The notes below the pieces were generated by a model. The model searched no databases. It was given only the letters and a program-made list of their open reading frames with translations, and was not told the DNA's origin. The position numbers and the translations under genes are program-made. From Merdibacter massiliensis (lineage in GTDB: Bacteria; Bacillota_I; Bacilli_A; Erysipelotrichales; Erysipelotrichaceae): a stretch of 64,000 nucleotides of DNA. How positions within the stretch are numbered: position 1 is the first letter of the stretch; every line of letters starts with the position of its first letter. Below, one piece after another: positions 44,596-54,243 of this stretch. The DNA is taken from contig NZ_LT699717.1 in the NCBI RefSeq assembly GCF_900155395.1, positions 1-64,000 of the forward strand, given 5' to 3'.

Positions 44596-45240
44596 TTATT
44601 CCACCGTAAACAAAGGTGTATCAATGTTACAGCGTTCCTCATAGCCAATCGTCAGATATTGTTGGTGTTCCATTCTTCTTTTTTCTATATTTCGTATGAA
44701 TTCCTTTGCCATTTGATGCATTTCCACACTGCATAACGAAGCGTTGACGGCGGCTGTCGTTAACGCGATACAAGGCGCAAGACGTTTGCTGATGAAATAG
44801 CACAAAACTGCTCTTGTTGTTTCACTGATCACTACGCTGCTTCCTTTCAAAGTGATGCTTGCCCCAAAAAAGATCGCTAAATAACCTTGTAATTGATGAT
44901 ATTTCAACAAAACATCCTGTTTCATGTTCGTATACAAATACAATAATTTCTGTGTCAACAGTATCGCTTCATAGACAAAAGAAACATATTCTATCGGAAT
45001 GGTCAAAAAACGCAAGATCCCATTCGCTAGTGATGCTGAAACAGAAGAAACTCCTGCCCGCAACATATGAAAGTGAATCATTTCATTTGCCATCTCCGTA
45101 ATATATCGATGATCCATTCCTGCATCAAGCGGAGAACTTTCGATGATCCTTTCCATCTGCTCTTTCCCCGCATGGCAAGAGAAGCATTCTCTTAAAAATG
45201 CTTCTCTATTTACGATCCACGGTTTCCATTGTTCCTTCAT
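44596..45240 (-). CDS. Uncharacterised protein, possibly EcsC-like
   Basis: A 214-residue protein with hydrophobic stretches (about residues 68-100, 120-140 and 155-172) and a helical character. The segment ALTTAAVNASLCSVEMHQMAKEFI recalls the C-terminal part of EcsC-family proteins, a weak resemblance only. It starts behind GAGGTGATGAA directly after uvrB and precedes ung, so it is in the uvrB operon. Function unknown. Confidence 0.7.
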   Translation of the reverse strand: MKEQWKPWIVNREAFLRECFSCHAGKEQMERIIESSPLDAGMDHRYITEMANEMIHFHMLRAGVSSVSASLANGILRFLTIPIEYVSFVYEAILLTQKLLYLYTNMKQDVLLKYHQLQGYLAIFFGASITLKGSSVVISETTRAVLCYFISKRLAPCIALTTAAVNASLCSVEMHQMAKEFIRNIEKRRMEHQQYLTIGYEERCNIDTPLFTVE

Positions 45241-45249
45241 TTCATCACC

Positions 45250-47226
45250 TCATGAATTACGAAGCTCGATCAAGATATCACGCAGTTGCGCTGCCCGTTC
45301 AAAATCCAAGACACGCGCTGCTTCTTTCATTTCTTTTTCTAAATTTTCCAACATCTTGGTCTTATCTTTCTTTGCCATCTTATTTTTCTTTTTCATATAT
45401 GCTGCAGTCATCTCTTTTGTTTCTTTACTGCGCACAACATCATGGATCGGTTTGATGATCGTTTTTGGTGTAATGCCATGTTCTGCATTAAACGCCATCT
45501 GGATCTCGCGGCGACGATTGGTTTCATCCATCGCATTGCGCATAGACTGCGTAATGGTATCCGCATATAAGATGACCATGCCTTGCGCATTTCGTGCTGC
45601 GCGCCCAATGATCTGGATCAGCGAACGTTCGCTTCGCAAGAATCCCTCTTTATCAGCATCCAATATTGCAATCAAAGAGACTTCCGGGATATCCAGCCCT
45701 TCTCTCAGCAAGTTGATGCCGACTAAAACATCATATTTTCCTTTACGAAGATCTTGTATGATTTCGGTACGTTCAATAGTAGTTACTTCGTGGTGCAGCC
45801 ATGCAACCTTAAAGTCCATATTTTTCAAATAAGCAGTCAGATCTTCTGCCATACGCACGGTCAGGGTGGTGATCAAAGTACGTTCATTTCGTTCGATTCG
45901 TTCTCTGATCTCATCTACCAGATCATCGATCTGTCCTTTGCTAGGACGAACCTCCACGACTGGATCCAGCAGTCCTGTAGGACGGATGATCTGTTCTACT
46001 ACTTCACCATGTACTTTTTCTAACTCATAGTCGCCTGGCGTTGCAGATACATAAATTGCCTGATGGACCAGTTTTTCGAATTCTTCAAACCGCAGCGGAC
46101 GATTGTCCAGTGCACTCGGCAAGCGGAAGCCAAAATTGACCAGCGTCTCTTTGCGTGAACGATCCCCGTTATACATGCCGCGGATCTGCGGCAGGGAAAC
46201 ATGGCTTTCATCAACGACCAGTAAAAAATCATCTGGAAAATAATCAAACAACGTATACGGACGTTCGCCCGGCTTTCTCCCGTCAATGTGACGTGAATAA
46301 TTTTCGATACCTGGACAAACGCCGAACTGCCTCAAAGCTTCCACATCATAACGGGTACGTTGTTCCAAACGCTGCTTTTCTAATAATTTCCCTTCCGCTT
46401 CGAAATATTTCAAACGATCCTCCAGCTCTTCTTCGATCGTATCTGCTGCACGGTTGATGATATCCTGACTAGTGGCGTAGCCGCTCGCCGGATAAATGAC
46501 ATAGACCGTATACGCATTCAGCACTTTTCCTGTGATCGGATCGACTTCACAGATGCGCTCGATCTCATCATCGAATAATTCAACACGCAGCAAAAACGCA
46601 TCGGTGTGCCCCGGCGCAATTTCCAAAACATCGCCGCGTACCCGAAAAGTACCTCTGCTCAGTTCCATATCATTTCGCGTATATTGTTGTGCCACTAAAC
46701 GCTGCATGATCTTTTTGCGGTCAATGATATCTCCTACATGCAGAGAAAAGAACATATCGCGATATTGTTCCGGATTGCTCGCACCGTAAATGCATGCCAC
46801 GGATGCAATGATGATCGTATCCCGGCGCTCCAGGATGGAGTTAACGGCTGACATGCGCAGCATGTCCAGTTCAATGTTCGTCGTCGCATTCTTATCGATG
46901 TACGTATCCGTATTGGGCAAATAAGCTTCCGGCTGATAATAATCGAAGTTTGAAACGAAATACTCCACACGGTTATGCGGAAAAAATTCTTTAAATTCAG
47001 AATATAACTGGCCTGCCAAGGTTTTATTATGAGCAAATACCAGAGTAGGTTTATTCACCTGCGCGATCACATTGGAAATCGTAAAGGTCTTTCCTGTACC
47101 GGTCGCCCCCAACAAGACCTGTTCTTTTTTCCCTTCTTGGATTCCTTTCACTAATTTTTCTATGGCCTGCGGCTGATCGCCCTGCGGTTGATAATTCGAC
47201 ACTAAATCAAATAATTTATCTGCCAT
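45250..47226 (-). CDS. uvrB: Excinuclease ABC subunit B
   Basis: A 658-residue UvrB helicase-like protein. Walker [14 protein letters not shown], the beta-hairpin [33 protein letters not shown], and helicase motif [11 protein letters not shown] are present; the C-terminal UVR motif (about residues 620-655) binds UvrC. Its ATG overlaps the protease gene by 11 bases, with the CGGAGG in that gene's end. It acts with UvrA (34864-37683). Confidence 0.97.
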   Translation of the reverse strand: MADKLFDLVSNYQPQGDQPQAIEKLVKGIQEGKKEQVLLGATGTGKTFTISNVIAQVNKPTLVFAHNKTLAGQLYSEFKEFFPHNRVEYFVSNFDYYQPEAYLPNTDTYIDKNATTNIELDMLRMSAVNSILERRDTIIIASVACIYGASNPEQYRDMFFSLHVGDIIDRKKIMQRLVAQQYTRNDMELSRGTFRVRGDVLEIAPGHTDAFLLRVELFDDEIERICEVDPITGKVLNAYTVYVIYPASGYATSQDIINRAADTIEEELEDRLKYFEAEGKLLEKQRLEQRTRYDVEALRQFGVCPGIENYSRHIDGRKPGERPYTLFDYFPDDFLLVVDESHVSLPQIRGMYNGDRSRKETLVNFGFRLPSALDNRPLRFEEFEKLVHQAIYVSATPGDYELEKVHGEVVEQIIRPTGLLDPVVEVRPSKGQIDDLVDEIRERIERNERTLITTLTVRMAEDLTAYLKNMDFKVAWLHHEVTTIERTEIIQDLRKGKYDVLVGINLLREGLDIPEVSLIAILDADKEGFLRSERSLIQIIGRAARNAQGMVILYADTITQSMRNAMDETNRRREIQMAFNAEHGITPKTIIKPIHDVVRSKETKEMTAAYMKKKNKMAKKDKTKMLENLEKEMKEAARVLDFERAAQLRDILIELRNS

Positions 47227-48712
47227 AAATAATTGCCTCCGCCTTATTTAACTGTGTATCGAGCTGTTCTTGATTTTCATACCAATAAATCGTAGCTGCA
47301 TCTGCCAAGGCCTGCGCCGTTTCATTGTCAATGACCCCGTCAACAGTCAAACCATGCTCTTTTTCAAATTGCCGCAAAGCCTGTGCAGATTTTGCAGAAA
47401 AGTATTCATCCACCCGATCTACATCGTATCCCAGAAAACGCAAATATATTTGTACTGGTTTTACGATGTCTGCTACACGATCTTCTTTCACTTGGATATC
47501 ATTCTTATACAATAACATGGTCGTCGTACGCGCCTGATCCAACGCTACTTCAACATCCGGCTGAATTCCTACCTCATTGATCGTTGTCCCTTTGCTGGAA
47601 AACCACTGCGCACTCGTATATTTCAAAGAAGTCCCGTCACTGAATGGTACGCTTGTCTGCATGGTCCCTTTTCCATAAGTCTTTTTACCGACCATGACCA
47701 CGCGATTCCCTAAATTGTCATCTAAAGCACTGATCAATGCTTCAGAGGCAGAGGCTGTATTTCCATTCATCAAGATGACGATCTGTTCAAAAGCAAATGG
47801 TTCATAATCGTCTTCCAACCGATATTCACTACGTGTTCCATTACGATCCTCCGATTGAAAAACAACGGTTCCTTTTGGTAAAAAATACTTTGCAATATCC
47901 ATGGCCGCACTTAAATAGCCGCCGCCATTATCCCGAAGATCCAAGATGATTTTTTTCTCTCCGCCATCCCAGATCCGCTGCAATGCACTCTCCATATCAG
48001 CGGCGCTATTTTCCGCAAAAGAGGAAAGATGCACATACCCATAGCCATCTTCTACATAGGCAATGACAGAATTATCCACAACACTTGGCGTTACTTTCAT
48101 TGTGATTTCTTTACCGTTTCTTTCAACAACCAGATCAATAGCTGTTCCTTCTTGTTTACTTAAAGTTTTCTTTATCGTATCCTGATCTAAAGTCGTACAG
48201 TCTTTTCCTGCAACAGAAATCAAACGGTCTCCACGCTCTACGCCTGCTTTTTGTGCAGGTGAATTTTCATATACGTCGATCACGATATAATTTCCTTCCT
48301 GATTTTCATAAAACGAGAGACCTACTCCGACAAAAGTTCCTTCCAGCGAAGAGGAAAAAGAGGCAGCATCTTCCAGGCTCATATAGCTCGTATGGATATC
48401 AACATCATTATTGGCCAGCGCGGCAATCGCATTCTCCATCAGCACCGTCGAAAGATCATCTATATCTTTCCCGAAATACCATTTCTCATTCATCAATGCA
48501 TATACTGTATCAAACTTCTCTTTTTGTAAATTGCTCTCACTGGAACGAACGCCGCCAACGGTTGCTCTCGAGACAAAAAAACCAGCTGCAAAGAAAAAAA
48601 GACAACTGGCGATGATCGCAAGGTTCTTACGGCGCCGTCTTTTTTCAGCTGCAATTTCATCCGGCCATTTATGGCGTTCCAGCTTATATATCACGGTTCT
48701 TTTTTCCGACAT
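47216..48712 (-). CDS. C-terminal processing peptidase (S41) with PDZ and peptidoglycan-binding domains
   Basis: A 498-residue membrane-anchored protease. A single N-terminal TM segment ([20 protein letters not shown]) is followed by a PDZ domain ([14 protein letters not shown]), an S41 domain with Ser in [11 protein letters not shown] and Lys in KTYGKGTMQ, and a C-terminal PG_binding_1 domain ([24 protein letters not shown]). It faces outside and trims proteins near the cell wall. It is downstream of ftsX1 beyond a terminator. The ATG at 48712 has GAGGTGA seven bases upstream. Confidence 0.94.
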   Translation of the reverse strand: MSEKRTVIYKLERHKWPDEIAAEKRRRRKNLAIIASCLFFFAAGFFVSRATVGGVRSSESNLQKEKFDTVYALMNEKWYFGKDIDDLSTVLMENAIAALANNDVDIHTSYMSLEDAASFSSSLEGTFVGVGLSFYENQEGNYIVIDVYENSPAQKAGVERGDRLISVAGKDCTTLDQDTIKKTLSKQEGTAIDLVVERNGKEITMKVTPSVVDNSVIAYVEDGYGYVHLSSFAENSAADMESALQRIWDGGEKKIILDLRDNGGGYLSAAMDIAKYFLPKGTVVFQSEDRNGTRSEYRLEDDYEPFAFEQIVILMNGNTASASEALISALDDNLGNRVVMVGKKTYGKGTMQTSVPFSDGTSLKYTSAQWFSSKGTTINEVGIQPDVEVALDQARTTTMLLYKNDIQVKEDRVADIVKPVQIYLRFLGYDVDRVDEYFSAKSAQALRQFEKEHGLTVDGVIDNETAQALADAATIYWYENQEQLDTQLNKAEAIIYGR

Positions 48713-48766
48713 CAAATCACCTCAATTTATTTCATATGACATCATACCACATTTTCAGCCATTCAC

Positions 48767-48810
48767 AAAAAAAACGATGTCATCTTCTGTATACAGTTGG
48801 ATGGCATCGT
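48767..48810 (-). terminator. Terminator between ftsX1 and the S41 protease
   Basis: Stem ACGATG-C-CATC/GATG-A-CATCGT (48774-48784 with 48800-48810) with one mismatch, then eight T on the minus strand. Confidence 0.7.
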
Positions 48811-48817
48811 TGTTTGT

Positions 48818-49720
48818 TTATCGTTTCCAATGTAAATAACGGGTCGTAGATAAGAAGCTGCCGATCATGCCGATGATCATGCCTGCTGCTAACAACGACA
48901 GAGAAATCCATAGCACAAAAGGCCAAATAGGCTGTAACGCAAACAGTTCCGTAAATAAACGCCCGCCGATCATATCATAAAACCATGCATACCCAAAATA
49001 AGTAAATATACACGGCAGTATAGCACCTACAACACCGATCAATACACCTTCCATCATGAACGGTACTTTGATGAAATGATTGCTGGCACCGACATTGCGC
49101 ATGATAGCAATCTCTTCACTTCGTGCATAGATCGTTGTTTTGATCGTATTGGAAATCAAATATCCGGTCAACAAAAACAGCAGCAATACAAAGATCAAAC
49201 CGCCCTTGCGGATCAGATCCAATAAACTGATCAGGGAAGATACACTGGTTCCACCATATACCGCATCTTTGACAAAATCAAGTTTAGCGATTTCCGCACA
49301 GGTTGTCTCAATCTGATCTGCATTTTTCACTGTGACAAAAAATGCATTGCTTAAAGGATTATCTTCACCGCGATACATAGCGAAAGCTTCTCCTTTTTCT
49401 TTGATCATCAGCTCTAATTCTTCATCTTTATCTGATAAAGTAGCGACTGCCACATTGTCTACTTTTTTCAAAGCATTTCCGGCATCTTCTATTTCCTGTT
49501 TACTGTCTATATCACTGTTTAACACGACATGAATCTGTAATCCATTCTCAATATTTCCCGCAAACAAAGAGACATTGCCCGCCAGAATGAGAAACAAAGA
49601 CAACAAGGTCAACGTGACTGTCACCGCTGTAGCTGCTGACAGTGACATTGCTATATGACGAATGAAGCTTTGCCCTGCCTTTTTCAAGTGATACAGCAGC
49701 ATACGCAAGACCTTATTCAT
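48818..49720 (-). CDS. ftsX: Cell-division permease FtsX, first paralogue
   Basis: A 300-residue FtsX with four TM segments (about residues 22-46, 170-195, 222-247 and 265-290) and a large extracellular loop between TM1 and TM2 that in this family contacts the peptidoglycan hydrolase. EEIAIMRNVGASN is the conserved cytoplasmic motif. It overlaps ftsE by eight bases and is 300 residues, similar to the second FtsX (51793-52698). Both share the end LxWKR. Confidence 0.94.
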   Translation of the reverse strand: MNKVLRMLLYHLKKAGQSFIRHIAMSLSAATAVTVTLTLLSLFLILAGNVSLFAGNIENGLQIHVVLNSDIDSKQEIEDAGNALKKVDNVAVATLSDKDEELELMIKEKGEAFAMYRGEDNPLSNAFFVTVKNADQIETTCAEIAKLDFVKDAVYGGTSVSSLISLLDLIRKGGLIFVLLLFLLTGYLISNTIKTTIYARSEEIAIMRNVGASNHFIKVPFMMEGVLIGVVGAILPCIFTYFGYAWFYDMIGGRLFTELFALQPIWPFVLWISLSLLAAGMIIGMIGSFLSTTRYLHWKR

Positions 49721-50402
49721 ACTTCAGGTAACCGCCTTTCAACATATCCGCAACAACGTAACCTTCTTCCAAAGAAATCGTACGTTTCTTGAAATCGTTG
49801 ACCAGCGTACTGTCATGTGTCACCATGACGATCGTTGTTTTTTCCACCTCATTGATCTTTTCCAATAATTCCATGATTTCTTTGGACATTTCCGGATCCA
49901 GATTTCCTGTCGGCTCATCCGCAATCAATACTTTTGGATGATTGGCAATCGCACGTCCGATCGTAGCACGCTGCTGCTGTCCGCCAGATAATTGATTTGG
50001 AAAAGCACGTGCTTTATCACTGAGCGAAACCAGTTCCAGCACCTCTCTGACACGGCGGCGGATTTCTCGTTTATCCATACCGATTACTTCCAAAGCAAAT
50101 GAAATATTCTCAAAAATAGTCAGTGCAGGCAATAAACGAAAGTCTTGAAAAACAACACCAATATTTCTGCGATAATACGGTACTTTGCTATGTTTCAGCT
50201 TTCCTACATTGACATCGTTGACCAATACGGTCCCTTCATCCGGAATTTCTTCTCCATCCAGCAATTTGATCAATGTGGACTTTCCTGATCCGGTAGGACC
50301 AATGACATACACAAACTCGCCATCTTCGATCGTTAAATTCACATTGCGGAGCGCATGTACACCATTCTTATATGATTTTGATACATTTTCTAATTGAATC
50401 AT
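49713..50402 (-). CDS. ftsE: Cell-division ATP-binding protein FtsE
   Basis: A 229-residue ABC ATPase. Walker A GPTGSGKSTLIKLL, signature LSGGQQQRATIGRAI and Walker B VLIADEPTGNLDPE are complete. It drives FtsX to activate an extracellular hydrolase at division. Only one ftsE is present for two FtsX. It lies between the hydrolase gene and ftsX1. Confidence 0.96.
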   Translation of the reverse strand: MIQLENVSKSYKNGVHALRNVNLTIEDGEFVYVIGPTGSGKSTLIKLLDGEEIPDEGTVLVNDVNVGKLKHSKVPYYRRNIGVVFQDFRLLPALTIFENISFALEVIGMDKREIRRRVREVLELVSLSDKARAFPNQLSGGQQQRATIGRAIANHPKVLIADEPTGNLDPEMSKEIMELLEKINEVEKTTIVMVTHDSTLVNDFKKRTISLEEGYVVADMLKGGYLKYE

Positions 50403-50416
50403 GACGATCTCCTTCC

Positions 50417-51796
50417 TTAACCGATCAATGTTTCAGGACGCTCACGGCAAGGGGTGCTTCCCTTTGAATCACAACCGGTCGAAGGTGAGCTCCAGCCGCA
50501 GCCCCAAGCAAAATCGGCAGTGCGTGCAAACTGTGCTGCCGCATCTGATACAGACATGCTTCCTAAATTAATGATTTCAATATGACAATGCGGACCGCTG
50601 CTGTTACCGGCATTTCCTGTCAAACCTAACAACTGACCCTGTGAGACAGACTGTCCTGCAGAAACAGCCATGCCATTTTGTGACATATGCGAGAAAGAAA
50701 CAAAATAAGTCGTTCCACCTACATTGACCAGCATGGCAATGTTATTTCCAGCACCGGCCGGATAACCGCTCCAATTGCCTAAATAACCGCTGTTGCTGCC
50801 AACCGGATTGGCTGTCCATACGACAAGACCGTCGGCAGGCGCATAAATAGGAGTACCGATCGCAACTGCACGATCGACCCCAAGATGCACACCTCCGCCC
50901 GGATAATACCATGTACCTGCAGAAGTTGGCCCGCTTATCGGATTCAGCCACCCATCACTGCTGGACGGTGTATAATTGTTGACCGTATCCATGCTGACCA
51001 GATTGCTGCTGATCGTTGAAAGATCCACTTGTGCACTACGCATCTGTTCCTGCAGCGCTGCTTCCTGCTGATGATACATCGTGATCATCTTTTCGCTGCT
51101 TTCACGCAGTTCTTCTGCCTGCTGTTTTTCTTCTTCCAGCGATTTTTTCTGATCCTGGGCATCTTGTTCCAAGCGTTTCTGTTCGCTTTTCTGCTGATCC
51201 AATGCTTCCTTTTCCTCTTTTAATGCATTGACCTGCTCTTCATCACTTTCCATGATGCGCTGCAATCCTTCCATCGTACGCATCATTTCCTGCAGATCTT
51301 TTGCGCCCATGATCATATCGATATACATGTTCGTACCGACACTCGCTTGTTCATTCACCATACGCTCTTTGATCTGAGCATCCCATTTTTTAATTTCTTC
51401 CTCTTTAAATGCAATTTCTTCCTCTAGACGAGCAATATTTGACTGAATATCTGCTATTGCCTGGTTTTTTTCTTCTATACGGGCATTGACCTCTTCAATC
51501 AATTTTTTTTGCTGTGCAACCAGATTCTCCAGATCCTGCAGATCGCTTTGCAGATTATCAATATCATCTTTGAAAGAATCAATCTGATTTTGCAAAGCAT
51601 CCTGCTGTTTTTCATAATATTTCTTGAACTCGTTGCAGGCAGCGCTATCTGATGAAGATTCCTGCACACCGGAACATTTATTGACCCATGCAGCCTCATC
51701 GGAGAAATCATATGCTGATACAGAAATAGGAATGCCTATCGTTGATATCATCAAAGAAACCGCACATACTCCTGCTACTCCTCTTTTTATTTTCAT
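50417..51796 (-). CDS. PcsB-like M23 peptidoglycan hydrolase with coiled coil
   Basis: A 459-residue secreted protein. A signal peptide is followed by a long coiled coil (about residues 50-260, with DNLQSDLQDLENLVAQQKKLI) and an M23 endopeptidase domain (about 305-435) with Zn ligands in HLGVDRA and GPHCHIEI. The last 40 residues hold four Cys. This is the layout of PcsB/CwlO-type hydrolases controlled by FtsEX. The ATG at 51796 overlaps the ftsX2 stop (ATGA). Confidence 0.92.
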   Translation of the reverse strand: MKIKRGVAGVCAVSLMISTIGIPISVSAYDFSDEAAWVNKCSGVQESSSDSAACNEFKKYYEKQQDALQNQIDSFKDDIDNLQSDLQDLENLVAQQKKLIEEVNARIEEKNQAIADIQSNIARLEEEIAFKEEEIKKWDAQIKERMVNEQASVGTNMYIDMIMGAKDLQEMMRTMEGLQRIMESDEEQVNALKEEKEALDQQKSEQKRLEQDAQDQKKSLEEEKQQAEELRESSEKMITMYHQQEAALQEQMRSAQVDLSTISSNLVSMDTVNNYTPSSSDGWLNPISGPTSAGTWYYPGGGVHLGVDRAVAIGTPIYAPADGLVVWTANPVGSNSGYLGNWSGYPAGAGNNIAMLVNVGGTTYFVSFSHMSQNGMAVSAGQSVSQGQLLGLTGNAGNSSGPHCHIEIINLGSMSVSDAAAQFARTADFAWGCGWSSPSTGCDSKGSTPCRERPETLIG

Positions 51797-52698
51797 CGTT
51801 TCCACCTCAGATATTTTCCTACTGCTAACGAACTACCGATCATACCGACCGTTATACCAATCAATAAAATAAGCAAACTGACATATCCAACAAATGGCCA
51901 AACATCCAACATGATAAACATGGAAGACAAGAAAACTCCTCCAAAGGCATGAAATACCAATGAATAACCGCCGATGATAAACACGATAGGAAGAATCGAA
52001 CCAAAAACACCGATATACATACCTTCAATAACAAAAGGTGTCCGAATATACCAGTTGCTGGCACCGACATTCCGCATGATGGCAATCTCTTCTTGGCGTG
52101 TCTGAATGGTCATTTTGATCGTATTTTTGATCAATAAGATGGCAAGCAATCCTAAAAAGAGCACAAAAACGGCTCCGCCCAGACGCAACCCCTCAAATAG
52201 ATCGACCATGACGGTTATGCCTTCTCCACCATAACTGGCAGTTACGATTCCATCCATTTTTTGCAACTGATTGCAAATCGATTGAATTTGTTGCGGATCT
52301 TTCACTTCTATAATGAATACATCGTACAATGGATTGCGATCTTCTCCTTCATAATAGCTGAACATCTCTCCATTTTCTTCGATTAATTTCTGCAGTTCCT
52401 CATCTTTACTGGAAAAATGACAAGATTTTACTGTGTCTATCTTCTCAATCTGCTGCTGCAGCTGTTCTCGATCTTTTTTTTCTGCAACACCAGGAGAAAT
52501 CGTTGCCTGGATCTGAAAATCCTGTTCAATATTCTTCGTAAAATTGTTGATGTTTCCGGCAATCAGTACCAATAGTCCAACGATCAAAAGTGTAACCGTT
52601 ACGGCTGTAGCGGATGAAAATGTCAATGATATATGACGTATAACGCTTTTCCAAGCGGTCGCAAATTGACTCGGCAGACTGCGAAAGAACTGAATCAT
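51793..52698 (-). CDS. Second FtsX paralogue
   Basis: A 301-residue FtsX-like permease similar along its length to the FtsX at 48818: IRHISLTFSSATAVTVTL against IRHIAMSLSAATAVTVTL, EEIAIMRNVGASN identical, and both end in WKR. Its extracellular loop (about residues 45-165) has diverged more. It starts the operon and overlaps the hydrolase gene by ATGA. No second FtsE lies beside it. Confidence 0.92.
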   Translation of the reverse strand: MIQFFRSLPSQFATAWKSVIRHISLTFSSATAVTVTLLIVGLLVLIAGNINNFTKNIEQDFQIQATISPGVAEKKDREQLQQQIEKIDTVKSCHFSSKDEELQKLIEENGEMFSYYEGEDRNPLYDVFIIEVKDPQQIQSICNQLQKMDGIVTASYGGEGITVMVDLFEGLRLGGAVFVLFLGLLAILLIKNTIKMTIQTRQEEIAIMRNVGASNWYIRTPFVIEGMYIGVFGSILPIVFIIGGYSLVFHAFGGVFLSSMFIMLDVWPFVGYVSLLILLIGITVGMIGSSLAVGKYLRWKR

Positions 52699-52758
52699 GC
52701 TCGAAACACCTTCCTTTCTGTCGTCTGTAAAATGACTATGATTCCATAAATCGTTCTT

Positions 52759-52767
52759 ATTATATCA
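52759..52767 (-). promoter_or_regulatory. Extended -10 promoter of the ftsX2-hydrolase-ftsEX operon
   Basis: TGATATAAT on the minus strand, about 60 bases upstream of the ftsX2 ATG. Confidence 0.6.
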
Positions 52768-52846
52768 TAGTTTTATTTTAAAGCGATTGAATTCTGTATG
52801 AAAATTTTTACTTTTCCACCAGAAGGTGTAACAGTGAAAAAGAAAA

Positions 52847-52868
52847 GATGTATAGCTTTCTATACACC
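52847..52868 (-). terminator. Terminator after mscL
   Basis: A 9-bp stem with one G-T pair (52847-52855 with 52860-52868) with a short loop, followed by TTTTCTTTTT on the minus strand. Confidence 0.8.
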
Positions 52869-52875
52869 TCATACA

Positions 52876-53265
52876 TCATCCGTTTATCCTTTCCTTTAAC
52901 AGATCACGGATTTCCGCTAATAAGAGCTCCTCTCTGCTAGGTAAAGGCGGTGGTGTTTCCTCCTTTGTTTTCTTTACAAAACGATTGATTGCCTTGATGA
53001 ACAAAAAAATACAAAGTGCAACCAGTAAGAAAGAAATCACCGCATTGATAAAATTTCCCACTTTGATCTGTGCATTTCCTAGTCCAATCGTCAATGCCGA
53101 AAAGTCGATTCCGCCCGTCAATACGCCAATGATCGGGGTAAACACATCCTGTACGAGACTATTCACGATCGAAGTAAATGCACCGCCAATGATCACACCT
53201 ATGGCCATTTCAAGGACATTTCCGCGTAAAGCAAAGGTTTTAAATTCCTGTATAAATCTTTTCAT
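52876..53265 (-). CDS. mscL: Large-conductance mechanosensitive channel
   Basis: A 129-residue MscL, two membrane segments opening under membrane tension. KRFIQEFKTFALRGNVLEMAIGVIIGGAFTSIVNSLVQD is the conserved N-terminal helix and TM1; TM2 is VISFLLVALCIFLFIKA. It starts at the ATG at 53265 behind GAGAGGG, 14 bases after the YitT-family gene. Confidence 0.95.
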   Translation of the reverse strand: MKRFIQEFKTFALRGNVLEMAIGVIIGGAFTSIVNSLVQDVFTPIIGVLTGGIDFSALTIGLGNAQIKVGNFINAVISFLLVALCIFLFIKAINRFVKKTKEETPPPLPSREELLLAEIRDLLKERING

Positions 53266-53279
53266 AATTTCCCTCTCTA

Positions 53280-54176
53280 TCATTCGGAGAATTCCTTCTC
53301 CATATTTCGGTCCCGATATCGTTTGCTTAATGTAAATCCTGCACCTGCTACCTCATTGGCATCATTCACTACAAAAAATGCCTGCGGATCAATATTTGTG
53401 ATCAACCGCTGCAAAGAATTAAATTGCTTCTGTTTAACGACGGTCATGACCATCATCCGCTCTTCATTGGAATATCCGCCTATTGCCGGAACCAAGGTTG
53501 CACCGCGGTCCAGTTCATGATTGATCACATCTCGAATCTCTTTCCACTTTGGAGAAATGATAAATAACGTCTTGCTTGCTTCACTGCCAAATATCAATAC
53601 TTTATTGATCACTTGACCACAAACAAATACTGAGACTAGTCCGATCATGCTTGCTTCAATTCCATACACAACGGCGCCAAGCAGAACCGTGGCCCCGTCA
53701 AAGCACATAACTAATAAGGATAACGGCAAACGAGTAAATTTATGGATCACCAGCGGTGGAATATCCATTCCCCCTGTACTGCCATCCACACGATAAACCA
53801 AGCCAAGCCCGATGCCGGTACATACACCAGCATAAATTGAAGCCAGCAGCTGATTATGTGTGATGGTCAGATCTGAAAAAAAGATATTCAGCAATGAAAT
53901 AAAAACGGGATAGACGATTGCACTCAATACGGTCTTGAAAAAAAAGGCTTTTCCTAAACAAAGAGAACCCAGTACAAACAATCCGATGGTCAGCACATTG
54001 ATCACAATGGTGGGCGGGATATGAAAAATCGGCTGCAAAGCTACCGCTATTCCCGCAGTTCCTCCGGACAAGATATTAGAAGGCAAAATAAAAAAAGTAA
54101 CACCAAATGAAACGATCAGATTTCCTATCAGTACACATATCACTTCATATAACATGCGTCGTATTCTATCACTCAC
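53280..54176 (-). CDS. YitT-family membrane protein with DUF2179 domain
   Basis: A 298-residue YitT-type protein: five or six TM segments (GNLIVSFGVTFFILPSNILSGGTAGIA is the family signature) and a C-terminal DUF2179 domain (about residues 215-285, ATLVPAIGGYSNEERMMVMTVV). Function unknown. I use the GTG at 54176 with AGGGG seven bases upstream; the ATG at 54194 has no ribosome site and is very near the predicted transcript start. Confidence 0.85.
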   Translation of the reverse strand: MSDRIRRMLYEVICVLIGNLIVSFGVTFFILPSNILSGGTAGIAVALQPIFHIPPTIVINVLTIGLFVLGSLCLGKAFFFKTVLSAIVYPVFISLLNIFFSDLTITHNQLLASIYAGVCTGIGLGLVYRVDGSTGGMDIPPLVIHKFTRLPLSLLVMCFDGATVLLGAVVYGIEASMIGLVSVFVCGQVINKVLIFGSEASKTLFIISPKWKEIRDVINHELDRGATLVPAIGGYSNEERMMVMTVVKQKQFNSLQRLITNIDPQAFFVVNDANEVAGAGFTLSKRYRDRNMEKEFSE

Positions 54177-54200
54177 CCTAACACCCCTATTCATTTATTT

Positions 54201-54209
54201 ATTATACCA
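54201..54209 (-). promoter_or_regulatory. Extended -10 promoter of the yitT-mscL pair
   Basis: TGGTATAAT on the minus strand, about 25 bases before the GTG. Confidence 0.6.
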
Positions 54210-54211
54210 TA

Positions 54212-54240
54212 GAAAAAACTTGGGATGAAAACATCCCAAG
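54212..54240 (-). terminator. Terminator after prfB
   Basis: A 9-bp perfect stem CTTGGGATG/CATCCCAAG (54219-54227 with 54232-54240) and six T on the minus strand. Confidence 0.88.
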
Positions 54241-54243
54241 CAA

